DNA from: Sporosalibacterium faouarense
Lineage (GTDB): Bacteria > Bacillota > Clostridia > Tissierellales > VENL01
Assembly: GCF_016765695.1 (NCBI RefSeq)
Contig: NZ_JAETGO010000093.1
Coordinates: 28,080 to 92,079 of the forward strand
DNA length: 64,000 nucleotides
Direction: 5' to 3'
Shown: one piece after another, positions 1 through 7,393 of the stretch
Layout of the letters: every line of letters starts with the position of its first letter
How positions within the stretch are numbered: the first letter of the stretch is position 1
Program-made: the position numbers and the translations under genes
The notes under the pieces: generated by a model
Database searches by the model: none
Told to the model about the DNA's origin: nothing
What the model saw: the letters and a program-made list of their open reading frames with translations, nothing else

Positions 1-135
1 ATTAACACACCAATAAATGAAAGTAATAACTAAGATATAAAATGTTTCACTTCCTAAATTAGTTAGAAATATAAAAATATTATCTAAGACTGGATTACTG
101 ATTTTTTGAAGATACATCAAAAAGTCCATTTGCAT
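1..135 (-). CDS. PAP2-family membrane phosphatase, N-terminal part (runs off the window)
   Basis: Only the first 45 codons are present; the gene continues beyond base 1. The start is the ATG at 135-133, preceded by a good ribosome binding site (GGGGGTGAT on the minus strand). The visible peptide begins MQMDFLMYLQKISNPVLDNI and continues with FLTNLGSETFY and a hydrophobic stretch ending in YWCVN. This pattern (a Q-K-I-xx-P-x-L-D segment, then LGSETF, then a membrane helix ending in YWC) is what I recall from the N-termini of clostridial PAP2-superfamily phosphatases. The catalytic motifs would lie outside the window, so the family call rests on the N-terminus alone. Function beyond dephosphorylation of a membrane phospholipid or lipid carrier cannot be stated. 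Confidence 0.6.
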   Translation of the reverse strand, partial: MQMDFLMYLQKISNPVLDNIFIFLTNLGSETFYILVITFIYWCVN

Positions 136-426
136 ACAATCACCCCCTAATTTATATATGTGTAATAAAATTATTATATCATAATTTAACCAAAATTACT
201 GAATTAAGGCTATTCCCTTTCACAATTATAATTCTTATATTTTTTTAAAAATAATTCTAAATGTGGTTAAAAACCCGTATTTTAAATATTTTATTTGAAA
301 ATCATTATATATAAAGGAATCAATTATTTAGAAAATTGCATATTTATAAATCAGTTATACTTTTTGTGCAAAATTTTAATATGCTTTTTTAAATATTTTT
401 TAAACATAAAGTGAATTCTTTCATTT
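136..426. other. Non-coding, very AT-rich gap
   Basis: This gap lies between the PAP2 gene start and the grdA terminator. It contains no open frame with a ribosome binding site and no RNA fold that I recognise. It presumably carries the promoter of the PAP2 gene on the minus strand, but I could not pick out a convincing -35/-10 pair. Confidence 0.5.
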
Positions 427-463
427 AAAAAGCTATGAATAGACTTTCTATTCATAGCTTTTT
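427..463 (-). terminator. Rho-independent terminator of trxA-grdA
   Basis: There is a perfect 16-bp inverted repeat (427-442 with 448-463) around a 5-nt loop. The arms begin with A-runs and end with T-runs in both directions, so it can work on either strand. It lies 42 bases beyond the grdA stop, which closes the glycine reductase transcript here. Confidence 0.85.
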
Positions 464-505
464 AATGTGGTGGTATACTTAATTAAGATTTCCTTTTATG
501 CTCAA

Positions 506-982
506 TTAATCATTAAATTCACAGAATTCTTCCCTTATGTCTGTCATTTCTTCAATAATTTCATCAATATCTAGAACCATTTCCATCATTCCAATTTGCT
601 CATCGTAAACTTCAGCATCTACTTCTTCTTTGAATTCTGGCTCTACAACATGATAAACTCTAAGTCCTAACTGGACTCCCGCTAATGGACCTGCAAAGGT
701 AGGATCTCCTGCTGTAACAGTTTCAGCTGCTAATCCTGCAGCTTCTCCTTCAGCAGCACCTAAAAGAACTATTACATTCTCAGCACCGTGTTTTTCTGTT
801 AAATCCTTAACCCTTTGTTGATTTTCTAAATCCATTGCTCCTGCAGCCGTTCAGACAAAACACTCAGTTGATGAAAATACTACTTCGGCTTCTGTTGACT
901 TTAAACATTCTTCGATAGCTGGTCCTGGAATACCATCTCTATCGCCTATAATGATAACTTTTTTACCATCATAACGTCCCAT
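506..982 (-). CDS. grdA: Glycine reductase complex selenoprotein A (UGA-encoded selenocysteine)
   Basis: GrdA is the small selenoprotein of glycine reductase. It carries the carboxymethyl group as a Se-carboxymethyl-selenocysteine intermediate that protein C converts to acetyl phosphate in Stickland fermentation. The gene runs from ATG at 982, giving 158 residues. An in-frame TGA at 853-851 (codon 44) sits in the family motif [17 protein letters not shown], with Cys41 three residues before the selenocysteine. Reading stops at this TGA if it is not recoded, leaving only a 109-residue downstream frame beginning MDLENQQ. The N-terminus [20 protein letters not shown] also matches GrdA. The acidic C-terminus ends EFCEFND. 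It follows trxA, whose product reduces GrdA, and is closed by a strong hairpin terminator. The other glycine reductase genes (grdB, grdE, grdC, grdD, grdX) are not in the window. Confidence 0.97.
810..853 (-). promoter_or_regulatory. Selenocysteine codon and presumed bacterial SECIS element of grdA
   Basis: The TGA at 853-851 is followed directly by the region where bacterial SECIS hairpins bind SelB. The amino-acid context (CFVU) and its position at codon 44 are those of known GrdA proteins, which makes recoding near certain. I did not fold the hairpin with confidence, so the downstream limit is approximate. Confidence 0.7.
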
Positions 983-1077
983 TATTGCCACCCTTTCTAT
1001 AGTTCAAGTTTTATGTATCATAATAAAATATTTCATATTTCACTTATCCTACAGATATAATACTTGATTTTCCTAAA

Positions 1078-1395
1078 TTAAATATACTTCTTAATCATGT
1101 CCTCAATATTTGTTTTGCTGGCATCATCTTTTGTAAGTTCATCAACTTTTTCTCCATTATGATAAATACATATAGTAGGTAGTCCTAATACTTTTTGCTT
1201 TATTGCTAGTCTCCTTGCTGATGTAATGTTAAGCTTACAAAATTTAATTTGATCACCATACTGGTTTTCAAGTTCTTCAATATGTGGCATAAGTGCTTTA
1301 CAAGGCTCACAACCATCACTCCAGAAGTCTACCAAAACATGTCCATCATAATTCAAAACTTCTTCTTCAAATGTTTTTTTATCAACAGCTAACAT
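1078..1395 (-). CDS. trxA: Thioredoxin of the glycine reductase system
   Basis: This is a 105-residue thioredoxin, the electron donor to the selenoprotein A partner encoded next to it. The redox motif is DGCEPCK (Cys29, Cys32), not the common WCGPC. The missing Trp and the Glu between the cysteines resemble thioredoxins of amino-acid-fermenting anaerobes with glycine reductase, as I recall. The cis-proline loop reads LGLPT. I chose the ATG at 1395 because a GGGAGGT ribosome binding site lies just before it. That site overlaps an upstream in-frame ATG at 1413, which would add six residues. The gene lies 95 bp before grdA in the same direction, and no thioredoxin reductase gene is beside it, unlike many grd clusters. 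Confidence 0.93.
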   Translation of the reverse strand: MLAVDKKTFEEEVLNYDGHVLVDFWSDGCEPCKALMPHIEELENQYGDQIKFCKLNITSARRLAIKQKVLGLPTICIYHNGEKVDELTKDDASKTNIEDMIKKYI

Positions 1396-1477
1396 AAAAA
1401 TACCTCCCTTCATTTAAAGTTTTATTTGATAAATAAAATGTATCTAGTTACCTAGAATATTACATTCTATTAACTTT

Positions 1478-1505
1478 ATTATAACATTTTTCCAGATTTA
1501 TTCAA
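1478..1505 (-). promoter_or_regulatory. SigmaA-type promoter of trxA-grdA
   Basis: On the minus strand a TTGAAT -35 box (1505-1500) and a perfect TATAAT -10 box (1483-1478) are 16 bp apart, about 85 bp before the trxA start. The spacing is one short of ideal, but the -10 box is consensus and there is no competing candidate nearby. Confidence 0.6.
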
Positions 1506-1537
1506 TCATGGTTATATTTTAATCATGATTATATTTT
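1504..1537. repeat. Two adjacent 17-bp direct repeats upstream of the trxA promoter
   Basis: AATCATGGTTATATTTT (1504-1520) is followed immediately by AATCATGATTATATTTT (1521-1537), with one mismatch. The second copy contains the palindrome ATCATGAT. They abut the -35 box of the trxA-grdA promoter, where an activator would bind. The role is inferred from position only. Confidence 0.5.
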
Positions 1538-1680
1538 TATTTTGAAAGCTTATATTTTGAAATAAAAAGAATTTTTTCTCAATCAAAAAAATGGCCAAAT
1601 GTTCACTTTCTCATAGAAATTATGCTTACTTATATACTTAATTCATAATTTTAATCTAATTTAATTTTACTATATTCTCT

Positions 1681-2043
1681 TTACTTTAAGTTATACTCAC
1701 TATATAAAGCTCCCTCATCTAACCACTTATCTATATTTCCCTTAGTAAAATAGAATTCATTATTGATTATGACATATGGGATGAATCTATATGTTGAAAA
1801 AGCAGTAAGGTTTTCTTTCTGTACAACTTGACTAGTTATCAAGTCTCTAAAGTCTTCCACCTCAATCCCTAAGTATTTAGCAGCTTCCTCTTGCTTAAGT
1901 AGCTTTTTCTCTCCTGTATTTATTGTTGCTTCTTTACTTGATATTTTATTACTAGATTTTAGACCATTAGCCAGTATAAGCGATGATCCTAATAGTGATA
2001 CTGCTATTATCAATGATGCTATTATTATTGCTTTATTCTTCAA
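1681..2043 (-). CDS. Membrane-anchored protein with an excisionase/MerR-like helix-turn-helix domain
   Basis: This 120-residue protein starts at a TTG (2043) placed behind a clear GGAGGTGAG ribosome binding site. Residues about 4-26 (AIIIASLIIAVSLLGSSLIL) form a signal anchor or signal peptide. A polar linker (27-47) follows. Residues about 49-112 look like a DNA-binding excisionase-type fold: KLLKQEEAAKYLGIEVEDF, a basic or variable middle, and FYFTKGNIDKWLDEG at the end. In cytoplasmic proteins such a domain binds DNA. Here it follows a membrane segment and would face outside if the N-terminus inserts as a signal peptide, so the fold may be used for something else. The gene appears monocistronic. 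Function unknown. Confidence 0.7.
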   Translation of the reverse strand: MKNKAIIIASLIIAVSLLGSSLILANGLKSSNKISSKEATINTGEKKLLKQEEAAKYLGIEVEDFRDLITSQVVQKENLTAFSTYRFIPYVIINNEFYFTKGNIDKWLDEGALYSEYNLK

Positions 2044-2174
2044 TCATCTCACCTCCACTATTTAGATGCACTAAAACTAAAAAAGGTTGTAAATCCCTAG
2101 ATAAATATTTTGATAATGTTCACATATGCTATCACAAAAATTGTATAAAAGCAAATTACGATTATAAATAAACT

Positions 2175-2204
2175 AGAAAAACACCACCCTTAAAGGTGGT
2201 GTTC
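2175..2204 (-). terminator. Terminator of the RNase P RNA gene
   Basis: A 9-bp GC-rich stem (2181-2189 with 2196-2204) is followed on the minus strand by TTTTTCT. It lies just past the 3' end of the RNase P RNA. Confidence 0.85.
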
Positions 2205-2216
2205 TTCACATTAATA

Positions 2217-2554
2217 CAAGCAAATCTATAAGCCGAGTTCTGTATCTGACGATCATCTATCTACACCTATCGTTGCCAATAGGTTCCAGCGACCTACCTA
2301 CGGGATGGTGACGGGCAGCCACCTTTTCTAGTCCCTACTTGGTCTTGCTCCAGATGGGGTTTACAGAGCCAACTAGTCGCCTAGCTGCTGGTGAGCTCTT
2401 ACCTCACCTTTCCATCCTTACCTGCGTATAAAGCAGGCGGTCTATTTCTGTTGCACTATCCTTAGGGTTGCCCCCACTGGGTATTACCCAGCATCCTGCC
2501 CTTTGGAGCTCGGACTTTCCTCATGCTTAAGCATGCGACCATCTGATTTACTTG
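2217..2554 (-). ncRNA. rnpB: RNase P RNA (bacterial class A-like)
   Basis: This is the catalytic RNA of RNase P, which trims the 5' leader of tRNA precursors. The minus strand contains the universal P4-region block GAGGAAAGTCCGAGCTCC near the 5' end and the hallmark ACAGAACTCGGCTTAT near the 3' end. It also contains GGGCAACCCTAAGG and the AGAGCTCACCAG region. The two ends pair to form P1: the 5' CAAGTAAATC matches the 3' GATTTGCTTG with a single G-U pair, which sets the limits to within a few bases. It has its own promoter and terminator, as expected for a stable RNA. Confidence 0.95.
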
Positions 2555-2583
2555 TTTTTTTTATTTTTTTAACGACAAGTAAT

Positions 2584-2612
2584 ACTATAACACATTTTTT
2601 ACAATTCTTCAA
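2584..2612 (-). promoter_or_regulatory. Promoter of rnpB
   Basis: On the minus strand TTGAAG (2612-2607) and TATAGT (2589-2584) are separated by 17 bp, about 30 bp before the mature 5' end of RNase P RNA. Confidence 0.6.
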
Positions 2613-2664
2613 TTATTATTTTTTTCTATAAATGGTAAAATATACTCCAAAGTACTAAAAACTA

Positions 2665-3390
2665 TTATTTCTCATCATAGGAATAATATAAAATTCTACC
2701 ACAATTATCACAATGTATAATTTCTTCATGCTTCTTAAGCTTTGATACTAAAGAAAGGGGTACGCTCATATGACATCCAGTACATCTGTTATCAGAAACT
2801 CTGACGACAGCTTTATTTTTTCCCTTAGCTTCCTTCAGTTCTTTGTAACTATTGACCGTACTTTCGTCAAGCTGTTCGACTACCTTACTTGATTTTTTCT
2901 TATATTTACTAATTTTCTCTTCAATCTCTCTGATTCTTTCTGCTTGTCTTTCTTCAGCTAATTTCAATTCTTCGTCTAAAGTTTTCTGTTCTTCTGCAAT
3001 CTTTATAGAGTCTCCCTTTAGAACTTCTACTTTTTCCATCAAAGCTAGGATCTCCGACTCAATCTTTTCTATATCTTCTTTTATTTTTTTGCTTTCTTTA
3101 TTCATAAAATCCAGCTGCTCTAAGTCTGTAATCTCTCCACTGTATAGCTTTTCATTAATATCGTTTAATTTATAATTCAACTCATTTAATTTCTTATTAT
3201 TACGATGAATTTTTTCCTTATTTACATCTATTTGAGTATTAATGTTCGTACTATCATATTCTCTTTGTCTAAGCTTTAAATAAAATCGTTGAACCTCTTC
3301 TCCTTCTTTAGTCTCTTCTAGCTTATCATTAAGAGTGCTAATTTTTTTATCATAGTTTTGAAGCTTCCACAATAATTCTAATTGGCTCAT
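2665..3390 (-). CDS. Coiled-coil protein with C-terminal C4 zinc ribbon
   Basis: This 241-residue protein belongs to the C4-type zinc-ribbon family commonly found next to nif3 and trmK in Firmicutes. Residues about 5-190 are almost entirely charged heptad coiled coil (many E, K and L). The C-terminus carries CTGCHMSVP and HCDNCGRILYY, with Cys203, Cys206, Cys227 and Cys230 as zinc ligands. Family members are thought to act as adaptors or scaffolds on nucleic acids or other proteins; the exact role is not settled. It lies 77 bp downstream of the nif3 homologue in the same direction and is probably cotranscribed with trmK-nif3. Confidence 0.85.
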   Translation of the reverse strand: MSQLELLWKLQNYDKKISTLNDKLEETKEGEEVQRFYLKLRQREYDSTNINTQIDVNKEKIHRNNKKLNELNYKLNDINEKLYSGEITDLEQLDFMNKESKKIKEDIEKIESEILALMEKVEVLKGDSIKIAEEQKTLDEELKLAEERQAERIREIEEKISKYKKKSSKVVEQLDESTVNSYKELKEAKGKNKAVVRVSDNRCTGCHMSVPLSLVSKLKKHEEIIHCDNCGRILYYSYDEK

Positions 3391-3467
3391 CCTTTAACCT
3401 CCTTAAGCCTGTATTTTATCACAAGCCTATTTAATACAAATAATAATATACAATTGATTGTATCCAA

Positions 3468-4571
3468 TCATATTGTAAAGAAAGAATAGTTATTTTCACA
3501 TATCACATCAATGCTTATCTTACTCCCTAGGGAATTAATCAAATAATTTTTTAGATATTCTAAAATATGTTTTTCAGTATCATAATGTCCGGCATCAATT
3601 AGAGCTAGCCCAAGTTCAGAAGCTAACTGAGCATCATGATACTTTATATCCCCTGTCAAATAAACATCCGCTTTATGCTTAGCTGCTTCGACGATAAAGT
3701 CTGACCCACTCCCACCGCACACAGCTACTTTACTGATTATTCTATTTGTATCTCCATATGCCCTCACTTCTCTACAGTCTAACTTTTTTTTCACTTCATT
3801 GGCAAATTCTAAAAGAGTTATGGGATTTTCTAAATTTCCTATTCTACCATGTCCATGCTTAATGAAATCGTTTGCTAGAGGGTATATATCATAGGCTACT
3901 TCCTCATATGGATGTGCATCCTTCATTGCATTAATAACATTTTTAAGTATACTCTCAGGGACTATGGTTTCTACTCTTACTTCCTCTACTGTTTCCAATT
4001 CCCCTATTTTACCAATAAAGGGATTTGACACTTCGCTAGGCTTAAAGGTTCCGAGCCCATTAATGTTAAAAGTGCAATCACTATAGTTGCCTATATGTCC
4101 TGCTCCCCTTCTAGTTATAGCTTCCCTAACTCTATCACTGTGAGTCTTAGGTACAAACACAACAAGCTTAAAGAGTTTTTCAGATATAGTAGGAGACAAA
4201 ATATTCATACTTTTCAATCTAAATATTTGGCCTAACCTATCACTAACTCCATTGGGACATATATCTAAATTAGTATGAAGACTAAACAAAGTAATATCTG
4301 CTCTAATTAGATTATATAATATTTTTCCTTTTTTATCATCTTTTGATATGTTTTTTAATCCTTCAAAGATAAAAGGATGATGAGTTATAATCATATCCAC
4401 ATTATTTTTTATAGCTAGGTTTACAGTTTTATCAGAAACATCTAAGGATATTAGGACCTTGTTGACTTCTTTATCTATACTACCTAACTGTAATCCAACA
4501 TTATCCCATTTTTCTGCGAAATGAATAGGTGCCAATCCATTTAAAATATCAATAATGTTTTTTGCAATCAT
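3468..4571 (-). CDS. Nif3-like dinuclear metal centre protein (YqfO family)
   Basis: This 367-residue protein belongs to the Nif3/YqfO family, also annotated as GTP cyclohydrolase I type 2-like. Metal ligands are visible: MIITHHPFIFEG (His64, His65) near the N-terminus and IDAGHYDTE near the C-terminus. The longer Gram-positive form carries a PII-like insert between the two halves, matching the middle stretch around VVFVPKTHSDRVREAI and DAHPYEEVAYDIYPL. The start ATG overlaps the trmK stop, so the two are translationally coupled. The family's physiological role remains uncertain. Confidence 0.9.
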   Translation of the reverse strand: MIAKNIIDILNGLAPIHFAEKWDNVGLQLGSIDKEVNKVLISLDVSDKTVNLAIKNNVDMIITHHPFIFEGLKNISKDDKKGKILYNLIRADITLFSLHTNLDICPNGVSDRLGQIFRLKSMNILSPTISEKLFKLVVFVPKTHSDRVREAITRRGAGHIGNYSDCTFNINGLGTFKPSEVSNPFIGKIGELETVEEVRVETIVPESILKNVINAMKDAHPYEEVAYDIYPLANDFIKHGHGRIGNLENPITLLEFANEVKKKLDCREVRAYGDTNRIISKVAVCGGSGSDFIVEAAKHKADVYLTGDIKYHDAQLASELGLALIDAGHYDTEKHILEYLKNYLINSLGSKISIDVICENNYSFFTI

Positions 4572-5257
4572 AATATATCAATTACCTCCAATAAATCATT
4601 GTGTCTTTTCTTTAGCTCCTCATATTTTTCATTTGATTCTATAGATTCTCGATTTTCTAAGCTTTTCAGTATTTTCTCTGTTGTATATAGTTTTTTGTCA
4701 ATAAATTCTTTAAGTAATTTATCCTTCTTCTCAACTAATTTTTTCCCTACCTCATAGTATATCTCTCTATCTATTGTTTCCTCTCCATGTTCTACTACCA
4801 TAATTTCATAAAACCTATCTTTTTCTCTTGCTAACTTCTCGTCTGTTATTCTATATCCATTGTTATACAAATATCTTCTCAATTCATCTGATGCTACCAT
4901 AGGTTGCAATATAAATCTATCTATACTTCTAGTAATCTTTATATCTTCTTCTAATATATCCCTTATTAGAAGCCCACCCATACCTGCAATAATTGCAGTA
5001 TCTACTTCAGCTTCCTTTAGAATCTCTAATCCACTTCCTAACCTAGCCTCTATTTTATCACTTAAGTTATTTTTATCAATATAATCAACAGCATTATTCA
5101 GTGGTCCTTCATTAATATCTGCAGCAATTGCCATGGGACAGATTCTATTCTTTACTAAATATACTGGTATATATCCATGGTCTGTGCCAATATCGGCAAT
5201 TTTTGACCCTTTCTCAATAAAATCTGCTATTGCTTGAAGTCTTGGAGTTAATTTCAT
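4568..5257 (-). CDS. trmK: tRNA (adenine22-N1)-methyltransferase
   Basis: TrmK (YqfN) methylates N1 of A22 in tRNA using S-adenosylmethionine. The 229-residue sequence opens MKLTPRLQAIADFI and has the SAM-binding motif IADIGTDHGYIPVYL (about 20-34). The family segments ILQPMVASDELRRYL and DTAIIAGMGG follow. The C-terminal 60 residues are a charged helical tail typical of the family. It overlaps nif3 by 4 bp and follows the HAD gene with a 1-bp overlap, so the three form a tight operon. The trmK-nif3 pairing is conserved in Firmicutes. Confidence 0.95.
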   Translation of the reverse strand: MKLTPRLQAIADFIEKGSKIADIGTDHGYIPVYLVKNRICPMAIAADINEGPLNNAVDYIDKNNLSDKIEARLGSGLEILKEAEVDTAIIAGMGGLLIRDILEEDIKITRSIDRFILQPMVASDELRRYLYNNGYRITDEKLAREKDRFYEIMVVEHGEETIDREIYYEVGKKLVEKKDKLLKEFIDKKLYTTEKILKSLENRESIESNEKYEELKKRHNDLLEVIDIL

Positions 5258-5976
5258 TAACTTTCGCTCCTTAGTGGTAGTTCCTTAACATGATTATATA
5301 AATCTTCCATAGACCCTCTATAATCAGGCTTTAAACCTTCAGTTTCTCTATCAATTATATAATCTTCTATTAAGAAAGTTTTAATTCCAAGCTTTGATGC
5401 TATAATATCCTCTTCCATATCATTACCAACCATCATAATATCCTTACTTTCATGGCCAATCTTCTTAAGTATTTCTTCATAGTACTCTAAATTAGGTTTA
5501 CAAAAATGCATATTTTCATATGTAGTTATTAATTTAAAGTCATTTATGTCTAAACCAGCCCATTGAATTCTGTGATGAATTGCTTCCTTGGGAAATAGTG
5601 GATTCGTGGCAACTACTAAATCATAGTTCTTTCTTTTAAGTTCATTAATAATTTCCTTTGATAGAATATTAGGCTTCACAACCGATCTTAAATTTTTAAA
5701 ATCTTCTTTATAAAATTCTTCAAAAATCGGATGAAGCTCTTCTAATTTATTGTCTATTCTAGTTGCAAAATCTTCAAAAAAAGCTTCTTCATTTGTTTTA
5801 TTAGATTCTAAATTACTAATCATATATTTAGTTGAAGCCCATACAAAACCTGGAAGATCCTTTGGATTTATATGACTTGATAGTTTAGTTGCCAATTGGG
5901 CAAAATAAGCTTGTGTGAACTCTTCCATATCCAAAGGCAAAAGAGTTCCATCTAAATCAAATAGTACTGCTTTCAT
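5257..5976 (-). CDS. HAD-superfamily hydrolase
   Basis: This is a 239-residue haloacid-dehalogenase-type phosphatase. Motif I is MKAVLFDLDGTLLPL, with Asp7 as nucleophile and Asp9 as acid/base. Motif II is VVATNP, a Lys follows in HFCKPN, and motif III/IV is MMVGNDMEEDIIAS. A helical cap lies between motifs I and II. I chose the ATG at 5976 because AGAAGG lies before it and motif I starts directly; the frame opens 25 codons earlier without support and would overlap the divergent small gene. Substrate unknown. It precedes trmK with a 1-bp overlap. Confidence 0.88.
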   Translation of the reverse strand: MKAVLFDLDGTLLPLDMEEFTQAYFAQLATKLSSHINPKDLPGFVWASTKYMISNLESNKTNEEAFFEDFATRIDNKLEELHPIFEEFYKEDFKNLRSVVKPNILSKEIINELKRKNYDLVVATNPLFPKEAIHHRIQWAGLDINDFKLITTYENMHFCKPNLEYYEEILKKIGHESKDIMMVGNDMEEDIIASKLGIKTFLIEDYIIDRETEGLKPDYRGSMEDLYNHVKELPLRSES

Positions 5977-6022
5977 TAAATTACCTTCTTTCTTTAGTTT
6001 ATTACAATAAAGAGGTGACAAT

Positions 6023-6205
6023 ATGAGTAAAAAATTTATTTTAAAAGACAAAAAAGAAATTCCTAAAATCCCTCATTTTTCCTGGGGTGCTACTAACCCT
6101 CAGTGGTCAAGGGAGGCAAGTATAATTGCTAGTGAACTAGACGATGATAACGAAAGTCAATTAAATGATCCTGAAAAGCACTATTATTTGAGAGATTATA
6201 ATTAA
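6023..6205 (+). CDS. Small acidic hypothetical protein (60 residues)
   Basis: This small plus-strand gene is divergent from the HAD phosphatase. It has a good ribosome binding site (AGAGGTGAC) 5 bp before its ATG, and a palindromic hairpin directly after its stop, so it looks genuine. The product has a basic N-terminus (MSKKFILKDKKEIPK), then HFSWGATNPQWSREAS, then an acidic stretch (ASELDDDNESQLNDPEKHYY). I see no signal peptide or membrane segment and do not recognise a family. Its promoter must lie within the start of the HAD gene or the 46-bp gap. Confidence 0.6.
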   Translation: MSKKFILKDKKEIPKIPHFSWGATNPQWSREASIIASELDDDNESQLNDPEKHYYLRDYN

Positions 6206-6229
6206 AGATTCGCTTAAGCGAATCTTTAG
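6206..6229 (+). terminator. Hairpin after the small plus-strand gene
   Basis: AAAGATTCGCTTAAGCGAATCTTT is a perfect palindrome starting immediately after the stop codon of the 60-residue gene. The T-run after it is short, so it may work together with the longer hairpin that follows. Confidence 0.5.
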
Positions 6230-6235
6230 TTAATT

Positions 6236-6277
6236 GAATAAAATTAATTGATAGTAAACTATCAATTAATTTTATTC
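6236..6277 (-). terminator. Long perfect hairpin holding the rpoD stop codon
   Basis: A 19-bp perfect inverted repeat (6236-6254 with 6259-6277) has a 4-nt loop. The rpoD stop codon (6274-6272) lies inside the arm proximal to rpoD. The arms are mostly A and T. It most likely terminates or protects the 3' end of the rpoD message, and it also faces the convergent small gene. Confidence 0.65.
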
Positions 6278-7369
6278 TAAAAAGTCCTTCAATTTTTTAC
6301 TTCGACTAGGATGTCTCAGCTTTCTCAATGCTTTAGCTTCAATCTGTCTTATTCTTTCTCTAGTAACATCAAATTCCTTACCTACTTCTTCTAAAGTTCT
6401 AGCTCTTCCATCGTCTAAACCAAATCTTAGTCTTAAGACCTTTTGTTCTCTCTCAGTAAGAGTATCTAACACTCCAACCAATTGTTCTTTTAATAAAGTA
6501 AATGTAGCAGCTTCTGCTGGAGCTTGAGCTTCATCATCAGGAATAAAGTCACCAAGATGACTGTCCTCTTCTTCTCCAATAGGAGTTTCAAGAGATACAG
6601 GTTCTTGAGCTATTTTTAGTATTTCTCTAACTTTTTCTTCTTCTAAATTCATCTCGCTAGCAATCTCTTCAGGAGTAGGCTCTCTACCTAATTCCTGTAA
6701 TAATTGTCTTGATACTCTAATAAGCTTATTAATAGTTTCAACCATATGAACAGGTATTCTAATTGTTCTAGCTTGATCAGCGATTGCTCTTGTTATAGCT
6801 TGACGTATCCACCAAGTAGCATAAGTACTAAACTTATAACCTTTAGTATAGTCAAATTTTTCTACAGCTTTAATTAGTCCCAGATTACCTTCTTGTATTA
6901 AATCTAAGAATAACATGCCTCTTCCTACATATCTTTTAGCGATACTTACAACCAATCTAAGGTTAGCTTCAGCCAACTCTCTCTTTGCGAATTCATCACC
7001 TTGTTCCATTCGTTTAGCTATTTCAATTTCTTCTTCAGCCGTTAATAAAGGTACCTTCCCTATTTCCTTTAAATACATTCTTACAGGATCATCAACACTA
7101 ATTCCTTTAGGAACAGATAGGTCTTCTTTGGTGATATCTATTTCATCGTCATCGTCATCTTTACTTTCATTATCGTCCTTATCACCAACAATATCAATTC
7201 CCATATCTTCTAAACTCTGATATATATCATCAATTTGATCTGAATCAATATCAATCTCTTCAAGGGTATCCATTATTTCTTTGTAAGTAAGCATGCCTTG
7301 TTTTTTTCCTTTTTCAATAAGCTGCTTAACTGCTTTTTCATTATCTTTTTTATTAACCTTATTAGCCAT
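6272..7369 (-). CDS. rpoD: RNA polymerase primary sigma factor (sigma-A/sigma-70)
   Basis: This is the housekeeping sigma factor, 365 residues, the usual length for Gram-positive SigA. Region 1.1 is the N-terminal 60 residues and is followed by an acidic linker ([16 protein letters not shown]). Region 1.2 begins [11 protein letters not shown]. Region 2 includes [20 protein letters not shown] and the -10 recognition segment [19 protein letters not shown]. Region 3 follows, then region 4 ending [20 protein letters not shown] for -35 recognition. It lies 24 bp downstream of dnaG, the classic macromolecular-synthesis operon arrangement. Confidence 0.98.
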   Translation of the reverse strand: MANKVNKKDNEKAVKQLIEKGKKQGMLTYKEIMDTLEEIDIDSDQIDDIYQSLEDMGIDIVGDKDDNESKDDDDDEIDITKEDLSVPKGISVDDPVRMYLKEIGKVPLLTAEEEIEIAKRMEQGDEFAKRELAEANLRLVVSIAKRYVGRGMLFLDLIQEGNLGLIKAVEKFDYTKGYKFSTYATWWIRQAITRAIADQARTIRIPVHMVETINKLIRVSRQLLQELGREPTPEEIASEMNLEEEKVREILKIAQEPVSLETPIGEEEDSHLGDFIPDDEAQAPAEAATFTLLKEQLVGVLDTLTEREQKVLRLRFGLDDGRARTLEEVGKEFDVTRERIRQIEAKALRKLRHPSRSKKLKDFLE

Positions 7370-7393
7370 TATGATCGCCTCCTTTCAGAAATA

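Noticed and set aside
1983..2171. Plus-strand open frame of 62 codons with a hydrophobic N-terminus
   Set aside because: It overlaps the start of the helix-turn-helix gene on the other strand, has no ribosome binding site, and its hydrophobic part is the antisense of the other gene's membrane segment.
2217..2554. Considered a tmRNA or 6S RNA
   Set aside because: The block GAGGAAAGTCCGAGCTCC and the 3' ACAGAACTCGGCTTAT are specific for RNase P RNA.
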